Below are positions 9,115 to 15,970 of a stretch of 44,789 nucleotides of DNA, piece after piece. The stretch is from Nitrospirota bacterium (GTDB lineage Bacteria > Nitrospirota > Thermodesulfovibrionia > Thermodesulfovibrionales > SM23-35). Position 1 is the stretch's first letter, and every line of letters starts with the position of its first letter. The notes beneath the pieces are model-generated. The model ran no database searches, was not told the origin of the DNA, and was given only the letters and a program-made list of their open reading frames with translations. Location: contig JACUUX010000018.1 in NCBI GenBank assembly GCA_014859105.1, positions 1 to 44,789 of the forward strand, read 5' to 3'. The translations under genes and the position numbers were made by a program.

Positions 9115-9520
9115 CTAAAATACTCTCCCATTTACCCCTCAGGTAAGCCCTTATCTGCTCTGGCAGTTCACGGATATTGATCGGTTTTGAAATATAGCCT
9201 TCAAACCCCACCGATATAAATTTCTCTCTGTCTCCCTTCATTGCATGAGCAGTTAAAGCTACAATGGGTATTTCTTTCAATTCATCCATACTTTTTAATC
9301 TCTTTGTCACTTCATAACCATCTATTTTTGGTATCGAGATATCCATCAAAATGAGACTTGGCCTTTCTGATATCGCCTTTTGCAAAGCTTCTTCTCCATC
9401 AGATGCTTCAATCATCTCATAGCCTTTGTTCTTGAGAATCTTTACTACAAGTTCACGGCTGTCCTCGTTGTCTTCAACGACGAGTATCTTTTTTGATATT
9501 GCTCTTCTGACTTCTTCCAT
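9098..9520 (-). CDS. Stand-alone CheY-like response regulator
   Basis: A 140-residue single receiver domain with acidic pocket ED17-18, phosphoacceptor D60 in LILMDISIPKIDG, T/S switch (ALTAHA) and the KPI lysine. It has no output domain, so it may act as a phosphate relay or by protein contact. It lies between a membrane kinase upstream (58-base gap) and the receiver-kinase fusion downstream (17-base overlap), which suggests a phosphorelay within this operon. Confidence 0.93.
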   Translation of the reverse strand: MEEVRRAISKKILVVEDNEDSRELVVKILKNKGYEMIEASDGEEALQKAISERPSLILMDISIPKIDGYEVTKRLKSMDELKEIPIVALTAHAMKGDREKFISVGFEGYISKPINIRELPEQIRAYLRGKWESILDVKEE

Positions 9521-9578
9521 AGTGTTCCTTCTTTTTAGGTTTCATATTATAAAAAGTTAGCTCAACTTTTTCACAATT

Positions 9579-11255
9579 TTATTTAAATGTGCTATCCTTG
9601 AATTCCTTTCCAACATTAACATCTCCCGGCGTCAAATGTATTCTTTCCTCTAACAACTCTTTCTTCACAGGAAGGGTAAAACAGAATTTACTCCCTTCAC
9701 CGGATTTACTCGTTGCCCAGATTTGTCCCCTGTGGAGTTCTACTATTCCTTTAGCGATGGTAAGTCCCAGACCCGAACCTTCGTACTGGCGTACAGTTGT
9801 GAAATCAACCTGTACAAATTTATCAAAAATCTTTTCCAGATTGTGTTCCTCTATGCCTATTCCTGTATCCGTGACACAAATTTCTATAAAGAGTGGCTGG
9901 CCATCTGTCTGAATGCCTTTTTCAGAAATCCTCGAGTTTACAGTAATGACGCCTCTATGTGTAAATTTTACAGCATTGGATAATAGATTGACGAGAACCT
10001 GTCTTATTCTATCCTCATCGCCATAGACAAATGGTAATTTTTTAGCAAGCTCGAGGATAAAAATGAGACCTTTTTGTTTTATCAAAGGTTCAAATGATAA
10101 TGAAGTGGTTTCGATAAGCTTGTTTATATCTATTTCCCTTATGTTTAATCTCAGTTTTCCGGATTCAATTTTTGAAATATTAAGGATATCGTCAATCAAT
10201 CTCAGGAGATGTTTTGCATTCGCCTCTACTTTCTTAAGGCTTCCTTCCTGTTCCCTTGTCAGAGGACCATCGACTCTATCCAATAAGAGTTCGGTATAGC
10301 CAATTACAGAATTCATAGGTGTCCGAAGTTCGTGAGAAACAGTAGCTAAAAAAGCGGATTTCAATTTATCAAGCTCCTTGAGTTCCATTTTGTCTCTCTC
10401 TAACTGTTCTATAAATTCCGTCCTTTCCTTTACAAGGTTCTCGAGCTTTCTTTTTTCCTCTGAAATTTCCAGATACGACCTGTATATCCATATGAAAAAG
10501 AGACTTACCGAGCCTACCAGAAATATTGCAAGGCTGTTAAAACTTCCAGCGACAGGCTCTAAAGCCACCCAGATATCCTTCTTTCCTGCAGGTATAAGTA
10601 TGTGTCTCAGGACATGTCCGAAAGATCTTGAAATAGAAAGCATAACCCAGGTGGATGAAAGCCACACCATATAATTCCACAGGGCATTTTCTTTGTCCTT
10701 TTTATAAAGTTTAATACTCGTGTTAAGGCTCATAACTGATAGCATTACGAATATAATATTTCCGGCAATATCGGTAATCAAAATCGGCAACAACGGCAAA
10801 ACAACATATATTGAGACAGAGCCTTTTTTTTCTTTTAAATGTTCTCTGAGTCCCAGATAAAAAAGGAACATGGCTACATTCAGCAGTATAAAATCAAGCC
10901 TTCCCATATAATAAAGATATTCAAATTCCTGAATATTTATATTCCTTGCAAAATACTGCCATCCCTCCATGCTTCCTATCGTTTGAGGCATTTCTATAAA
11001 TTCTGCAACCCTTGCAATAAACACATTTAGGTCCCAGATTGTAAAAAAGATCAGTGAGAAGTAAAGGTACCTCCAGCCTTTCTTTTTATGAAGATGATTA
11101 CTTATCATCGCTACTAAAACGGATATGAATGCAACGAGAAGAAATATCCTTCCCAGTTGGTGTGTATAAATTGCAGGGTATTCGTGCGGCACATATCCCC
11201 ATACAGTTGAGGGGGAGAAAAAAAAGAAAAATAGGAGGAGAAATTTTTTCATCAA
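9579..11255 (-). CDS. Multi-span membrane sensor histidine kinase
   Basis: A 558-residue kinase. An N-terminal signal-like segment (residues 1-20) is followed by about seven hydrophobic spans up to residue 260, a layout similar to 7TM or MASE-type sensor modules. Then comes a coiled-coil linker (265-300), HisKA with H308 in FLATVSHELRTPMN, and a HATPase domain (N box NLLSNAVKF, G1 DTGIGIEE, G2 GSGLGLTIAKGIV). The signal is unknown. It lies four bases downstream of the heme-binding kinase gene. The two kinase cores are close relatives (GYTELLLDRVDGP against GYTDLLLDRVDGP), which suggests duplication. Confidence 0.92.
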   Translation of the reverse strand: MMKKFLLLFFFFFSPSTVWGYVPHEYPAIYTHQLGRIFLLVAFISVLVAMISNHLHKKKGWRYLYFSLIFFTIWDLNVFIARVAEFIEMPQTIGSMEGWQYFARNINIQEFEYLYYMGRLDFILLNVAMFLFYLGLREHLKEKKGSVSIYVVLPLLPILITDIAGNIIFVMLSVMSLNTSIKLYKKDKENALWNYMVWLSSTWVMLSISRSFGHVLRHILIPAGKKDIWVALEPVAGSFNSLAIFLVGSVSLFFIWIYRSYLEISEEKRKLENLVKERTEFIEQLERDKMELKELDKLKSAFLATVSHELRTPMNSVIGYTELLLDRVDGPLTREQEGSLKKVEANAKHLLRLIDDILNISKIESGKLRLNIREIDINKLIETTSLSFEPLIKQKGLIFILELAKKLPFVYGDEDRIRQVLVNLLSNAVKFTHRGVITVNSRISEKGIQTDGQPLFIEICVTDTGIGIEEHNLEKIFDKFVQVDFTTVRQYEGSGLGLTIAKGIVELHRGQIWATSKSGEGSKFCFTLPVKKELLEERIHLTPGDVNVGKEFKDSTFK

Positions 11256-11259
11256 TTAA

Positions 11260-13953
11260 TTATAGTAATTTATTAACTTTACTGATTGTATCCTTCAGCT
11301 CATTCAAAAGGTCTTCTTTGGTCAGGATTCCCTTATTCAGTATTCCCTGTATCCTCCCGTTTAATTCGTCTATCTCTTCTTCAGACAGGTCTTTCCGTGT
11401 GATAATAATCATGGGTATGTCTTTCAGGTCTTCTCTTTTTTTCATGTATTCGACAACATCAAAACCTACCTCTGGTGCCGTGGGATTTAAAACGATAAGA
11501 TCAGGTTTGAAATCATGTATTAAAACAATACCATCCTTGCTGTTGTACGCTGTTGTTACCTGATATTCAGCCTCTTTCAAGACGTTTCCCATCAATCTTA
11601 CTGCCTCGATCTCATCGTCTACTATTAATACCCTTTTGATCTTTCTCATTTTCTCAAGATTCTTCAATTTTCTCAGAAGTATATGCTTTTCGACAGGTTT
11701 TATAAGATATTCTGCTGCACCAAGACTGAACCCTAATCTCGGGTCGTCTACGATGGTAAGTATAACGACCGGAATGTCCTGAGTTTCAGGAGTACTCTTT
11801 AATTCCCGCAAAACCTGCCATCCATCTTTCCTGGGCATCATGATGTCTAAAGTAATAGCCAGAGGCTTTAACTCTTTTACCTTTTCAACAGCTTGTTCAC
11901 CGCTCAGAAGACCAACTACACTGTATTCATCTCCCAAATACTTCCGGATAATATCAATCGCCTCCGGATTATCATCTATGGCCAGTATCGTCTTTCTTTC
12001 GACTCCCTTTCCGGCAGGTTCAACTTCCAAACCCTCGTATTCTTTTTCAGGACATGTAATAAGAGTTTTTATAAGCGCGCAGCCTTTGCAAAAATCCACT
12101 TTCTCAGGATAAGCACCTATTTTCATTCCGGCACAATGTGTCCCGAGTATTAACCAGCATCTGCTTTCCTTACTCCCGTATGCCGGGCAGCTTGGCTGCC
12201 CGCAACGAACATATTCCCAGCATCTGATAGGTTTGCCTGCACATACCGGTTCTTTCAGGAGCGTTTCAACAGGTACTCCGAAATAATCGGCCAGTCCTTC
12301 GGCCATCCTCGGTTCTATGACAGGTTCAGTAGGTTTTTCGAGTATTTCCTTCCTTATAGGTACGGTGAAACAGAATTTACTTCCTTCTCCATATTTACTC
12401 GTTACCCAGATCATGCCTTTATGCAGAGCTACCAACCCCCTTGCTATACTGAGACCAAGGCCGCTACCTTCATATTGACGAATAGCAGTTAAATCTACCT
12501 GTACAAACTTATCAAAGACCTTTCCGGTATCTTCTTCTTTTATACCTACACCTGTATCTTCTACGCAGATCTCAGCAAATATCGGCTCTTTCCCGGGTTT
12601 GATCCCCCGCTCTGAGACTGTAGCACTTATTGTTATTCGACCTTCATTGGTGAATTTAATAGCATTGGATAAAAGGTTTATAAGTATCTGTCTGATCTTA
12701 TCTTCATCTCCGTATAACAGAGGCATTCCCTCAGCTATATCAATAGCAAGAGAGAGTTTCTTCTGTTTTATCAATGGCTCAAAAGCAGGAAGTGCAGAAT
12801 CAATGAGCCATTTAATATCAATTTCTTTTGCAGATAGTTTCATCTTGCCTGACTCAATCTTGGATATATCGAGAACGTCATTTATCAGCTGCAAAAGGTG
12901 CCTTGCATTTGCTGCAATCTTTCCGAGGCTCTTTTCCTGCTCTTCATTTACAGGTCCATCAACCCTGTCAAGAAGGAGGTCTGTATAACCGATAATTGAG
13001 TTCATAGGGGTGCGGAGCTCGTGAGACATATTTGCCAGAAAAGTAGATTTAAGTTTATCCAATTCCCTGAGATCCCTGTTTGCAGCTTCAAGGAGTGTCA
13101 AGAGGCGGGTTATTTCATTTAATAATGAGGTCTTTCTTTCGATCTCTTCTTCCAATTTTTTATTAGTAGATGACACACTTTCAACCATATAATTAAAGGT
13201 CTTGCCGAGAACTCCTATCTCATCCTGTGTCTTTACCTCCACAGCAGCAGACATATCACCCTCTGCAAACCTCTCTGCTTTTTCAGCTAAGGTCTCAACA
13301 GGTCTCCTTACAAGTTTATTCAACATGAGATAGATTAAGATAATCGCGATGGAAAGACCTAATAAAGTAATCAAGATCGTCCTGTTTCTCTGAGCAGCAA
13401 CAGTTGCATAAACTCTTTCAACACTAACCCTTACAATCATGCCTCCTATAACCTTTCTGGAAGAACCGTGGCAGTGATAGCAATCCTCATGATTCAGGAT
13501 AGGGAACATGGTAACAAGATATCTTCTCTCTGAAACAGCATCCTCAAATACCCTCGGAGTTTCAACACCTGTTTTTAATATTTCGGTTAAATTTGACAGT
13601 ATAACCTCATTTTTAATTTCATCCTCTACTTTTTTTGTTACCAATTCCTCCTGGGTGGAATAACTTATCTCCTGATTGAAATCAAAGATATATACATCAA
13701 CATCCTTAGTCCGCTCTGTTATATCAATCAGGGTTGTCTTAACGCCATCCTTGTCCCCGACCCTCATAGGGTGTTTTATTCCGACGTGTGTTGATGCAGC
13801 CACTTCCTTAGCGAGCATGGTCATAAGCTCTATCCTGTCTCTCGTCCCGAAGTATATTCGCAGATATATTTCAACAGACATAATGAGAATTATTACAATA
13901 ACCACTGTAACCGTAACTTTATTGGCTAATGACTTTCTTACAAAATCGAACAT
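11260..13953 (-). CDS. Heme-binding hybrid histidine kinase with two-CW cysteine region and two receivers
   Basis: An 897-residue protein. The first membrane span (12-34) leads to a periplasmic sensor domain carrying one c-type heme motif, CYHCH (158-162), of the Tll0287/DUF3365-like kind. The second span is about 190-212. A HAMP domain (213-265), HisKA with H311 in SHELRTPMN, and HATPase (to about 535) follow. Next is a cysteine-rich stretch with two CW pairs (C578-W579, C599-W600) and C571, C584, C589, C607, C622, C625, C634, resembling a two-CW domain that may bind metal. Receiver 1 is intact (D703). Receiver 2 has asparagine (N823) where the phosphoacceptor aspartate should be and is probably inactive. 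It is likely to sense redox state or a heme ligand. Confidence 0.92.
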   Translation of the reverse strand: MFDFVRKSLANKVTVTVVIVIILIMSVEIYLRIYFGTRDRIELMTMLAKEVAASTHVGIKHPMRVGDKDGVKTTLIDITERTKDVDVYIFDFNQEISYSTQEELVTKKVEDEIKNEVILSNLTEILKTGVETPRVFEDAVSERRYLVTMFPILNHEDCYHCHGSSRKVIGGMIVRVSVERVYATVAAQRNRTILITLLGLSIAIILIYLMLNKLVRRPVETLAEKAERFAEGDMSAAVEVKTQDEIGVLGKTFNYMVESVSSTNKKLEEEIERKTSLLNEITRLLTLLEAANRDLRELDKLKSTFLANMSHELRTPMNSIIGYTDLLLDRVDGPVNEEQEKSLGKIAANARHLLQLINDVLDISKIESGKMKLSAKEIDIKWLIDSALPAFEPLIKQKKLSLAIDIAEGMPLLYGDEDKIRQILINLLSNAIKFTNEGRITISATVSERGIKPGKEPIFAEICVEDTGVGIKEEDTGKVFDKFVQVDLTAIRQYEGSGLGLSIARGLVALHKGMIWVTSKYGEGSKFCFTVPIRKEILEKPTEPVIEPRMAEGLADYFGVPVETLLKEPVCAGKPIRCWEYVRCGQPSCPAYGSKESRCWLILGTHCAGMKIGAYPEKVDFCKGCALIKTLITCPEKEYEGLEVEPAGKGVERKTILAIDDNPEAIDIIRKYLGDEYSVVGLLSGEQAVEKVKELKPLAITLDIMMPRKDGWQVLRELKSTPETQDIPVVILTIVDDPRLGFSLGAAEYLIKPVEKHILLRKLKNLEKMRKIKRVLIVDDEIEAVRLMGNVLKEAEYQVTTAYNSKDGIVLIHDFKPDLIVLNPTAPEVGFDVVEYMKKREDLKDIPMIIITRKDLSEEEIDELNGRIQGILNKGILTKEDLLNELKDTISKVNKLL

Positions 13954-14000
13954 CTAACCTCCGCCTGACTGCTTCGAGCTGCAAAATAAGCTTTAAATTT

Positions 14001-14501
14001 CTAATGCGCCCCTCCGTGAATCAATGGTTTATATCTAAAAGCCTTAACCCTTTCCTCGGTATGACATACCTCGCAATCTTCTACAGTCAACTTTCTCTTT
14101 ATATGAAATGATTGCCTTGTCTTAATATGTAATTCCCCGGGCCCATGACATACCTCACAGCCCGCATTCTTTAAGTGCGGGGTATCTTCGACACTTATGA
14201 AGCCTCCGGGATTGCCATATCCGGTGGTGTGGCAAGAATAACAACCTTTAAGTTCCTCTTCAGTTAACTTCTTTTCCAGCCTTTCAACACTCCTGTACGA
14301 CGTCGCCTTCTTTGCATAAGTCATAAAGCTCTTATACTCATTTTCATGACATTCCTTGCAGGCTTCTGAACCAACATATTTAGTAGCCCTCTTTTCAGTT
14401 TCACTGATACTCACAGCATTGGTCAGCACGAATGACGCCAGAAAAATGGCTATTAAATCTAAAAAGAGGGATTTTGCTTGAAATCTGAAAAAATGTATCA
14501 T
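14001..14501 (-). CDS. Exported tetraheme c-type cytochrome
   Basis: A 166-residue protein with a signal peptide (MIHFFRFQAKSLFLDLIAIF, cleaved near VLTNAVS) and four CxxCH heme motifs: CKECH, CYSCH, CEVCH and CEVCH. The spacing and the GCEVCHGPGELH segment resemble the cytochrome c554 family. It should sit in the periplasm and pass electrons. It is the first gene of the sensory operon, 47 bases before the heme-binding kinase, so it may feed redox information to that kinase. The frame stays open upstream to 14612, but that part translates the end of the MITE-like element (TTIGTEFAM), so I place the start at 14501, before the signal peptide. Confidence 0.85.
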   Translation of the reverse strand: MIHFFRFQAKSLFLDLIAIFLASFVLTNAVSISETEKRATKYVGSEACKECHENEYKSFMTYAKKATSYRSVERLEKKLTEEELKGCYSCHTTGYGNPGGFISVEDTPHLKNAGCEVCHGPGELHIKTRQSFHIKRKLTVEDCEVCHTEERVKAFRYKPLIHGGAH

Positions 14502-14552
14502 AATAATATTTTCTTTTATTGTATAAAAAAATGCAACTAACTTTATTAATAG

Positions 14553-14877
14553 CATAGCGAACTCTGTTCCAATGGTCGTCATTATCCGGCTTGACCGGAT
14601 AATCCAGTTCATTTTTCTGGATTGCCCGATCGGAGCCGGGCAATGACAGAATATAAAGATCTTAAAAGTTGTTTAAGATCTTTAATTCTGTCATTCTGGC
14701 TCTTGTCCCTGCTTGTCAGGGAGCAGTCCAGAATCTTTCTTTGAACAACCCCCTAACCCCCTTTACTAAGGGGGATTCAGAAGGATTCCCGACAGGCCCT
14801 GTTAGAAAGTTTATTTCAAACAGGGCAAGCGGGAATGACAACCTAATGAATCAACCATTGGAACAGAGTTCGCTATG
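14553..14877. mobile_element. MITE-like element, copy B, with perfect 24-bp inverted ends
   Basis: A 325-base non-coding element. The left end (14553-14576, starting CATAGCGAACTCTGTTCC) and right end (14854-14877, ending GGAACAGAGTTCGCTATG) are perfect reverse complements over 24 bases. Inside are nested palindromes: one around AAGATCTTAAA/TTTAAGATCTT (about 14650-14690), a GTCATTCTGG-type hairpin, a CCCCCTTTACTAAGGGGG stem (14756-14775) and CCCTGTTAGAAAG/TTTCAAACAGGG. There is no transposase gene, and I see no clear target-site duplication. It fills the whole gap between the cytochrome gene and cooC. Its right end lies about 50 bases before the cooC start. Confidence 0.8.
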
Positions 14878-14912
14878 AATTTCTTCAGCGGGATTTGGCC
14901 TTATCTTTGATG

Positions 14913-14918
14913 TATAAT
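14913..14918 (+). promoter_or_regulatory. Probable -10 element for cooC (near-leaderless transcript)
   Basis: A perfect TATAAT lies only ten bases upstream of the cooC ATG (14929). Initiation 6-7 bases after it would leave a 5' leader of about 3-5 bases, and no ribosome site is visible. The -35 region is weak. Confidence 0.4.
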
Positions 14919-14928
14919 ATAATAACCT

Positions 14929-15696
14929 ATGGCGTTTATAATCGCATTAGCCGGTAAAGGCGGGACAGGAAAAACCACCATCGCAGCGCTCGCCATTCGC
15001 TACATTATTGAAAAAAAGAAAATGCCTGTGCTTGCTGTCGATGCAGATTCAAACAGCTGTTTGAATGAAACACTCGGGGTAGAAGTACGTACAAGTATAG
15101 GTACATTAAGAGACGAGTCCCTTCATTTAATAAGAAGCGGGTCTGACAGGCCAGGAGGCATGTCTATGGAACAATTATTTGATTACCAGGTGCAGCAGTC
15201 ATTAATTGAGGCAAAAGGTTTTGATTTGATGGTGATGGGAAGGCCTGAAGGACCCGGATGTTATTGCGCTGCAAATAATATTATAAGGAAATACACAGAC
15301 AAGCTTTCTTCATCCTACCCGTACGTTGTCATTGACAATGAAGCAGGCATGGAACATCTCAGCAGAAGGACTACCCATAAAGTTAACTTGCTTCTTATAG
15401 TAAGCGATCCTTCAGTAAGAGGCATCCACACAGCTAAAAGAATCAACGAGCTTGTGGATGAATTAAATCTCGAGATTGACAAAAGGGCATTAATTATTAA
15501 TAGAGTTTCTGAAGAAGAAGTTTTGAAACTGAAGCAATATGCCGGAGAGTGTGGTCTTTTTGTCGCCGGTCTTGTTCCTCAAGACGCCATAATTTTTGAT
15601 TTTGACATACAGGGAAAGCCGGTAATTCAGATACCTGATGATTCTAAAGCACTTAAGGCAGTTTTCGAAATACTTGAGGCATTAAACATCCCGTAA
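14929..15696 (+). CDS. cooC: CooC-like ATPase, nickel insertion factor for CO dehydrogenase
   Basis: A 255-residue MinD/SIMIBI-class ATPase with a deviant Walker A, GKGGTGKTT (residues 9-17), switch I DADSN and the CooC hallmark CxC pair C111/C113 in GPGCYCAANN, which binds nickel between two subunits. CooC matures the Ni-Fe-S C-cluster of CO dehydrogenase (CooS or AcsA). No CO dehydrogenase gene lies in this window. The next gene is a formate dehydrogenase on its own promoter. The gene starts just after the MITE-like element, possibly on a near-leaderless transcript, and ends at a strong hairpin. A related MinD-type maturation role for another metalloenzyme cannot be excluded. Confidence 0.88.
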   Translation: MAFIIALAGKGGTGKTTIAALAIRYIIEKKKMPVLAVDADSNSCLNETLGVEVRTSIGTLRDESLHLIRSGSDRPGGMSMEQLFDYQVQQSLIEAKGFDLMVMGRPEGPGCYCAANNIIRKYTDKLSSSYPYVVIDNEAGMEHLSRRTTHKVNLLLIVSDPSVRGIHTAKRINELVDELNLEIDKRALIINRVSEEEVLKLKQYAGECGLFVAGLVPQDAIIFDFDIQGKPVIQIPDDSKALKAVFEILEALNIP

Positions 15697-15731
15697 ACCC
15701 TGTTAGAAAGTCGAATACTTTCTAACAGGGT
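15697..15731 (+). terminator. Hairpin after cooC
   Basis: A perfect 15-bp stem (15697-15711 with 15717-15731, arm CCCTGTTAGAAAGT) and a 5-base loop lie immediately after the stop codon. It separates cooC from the formate dehydrogenase genes. No U-tract follows, so termination may be weak or factor-assisted. A similar arm (CCCTGTTAGAAAG) occurs inside the MITE-like element. Confidence 0.6.
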
Positions 15732-15827
15732 AAACTTCCATATAATTTGAATCCATTCAGAACAAAAGTTTTGATAAATTAAAAATAAAAAAGCAAAAAA
15801 TGTATTGTATTCAAAATATTTTTTATC

Positions 15828-15856
15828 TTGACAACTATTCATCTGTATGGTATATG
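15828..15856 (+). promoter_or_regulatory. Sigma-70-type promoter for fdhAB
   Basis: A perfect -35 TTGACA (15828-15833), a 17-base spacer and TATATG (15851-15856) form a strong promoter, leaving an untranslated leader of about 108 bases before fdhA. The region between the cooC hairpin and this promoter is AT-rich and holds no gene. Confidence 0.65.
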
Positions 15857-15970
15857 ATTACTAAGTGAATTTTCTTCATGATGTATATGAGTTAATTTAA
15901 TAAGAAGCGGTTTTGTTTGCCTTAAACCTGTTATTAATTTCTTATTAACTTTTAATGAAAGGGGGTTTTT

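Noticed and set aside
14502-14612. N-terminal extension of the cytochrome protein (MNWIIRSSRIMTTIG...)
   Set aside because: It is translation of the MITE-like element's left end; the signal peptide begins at 14501.
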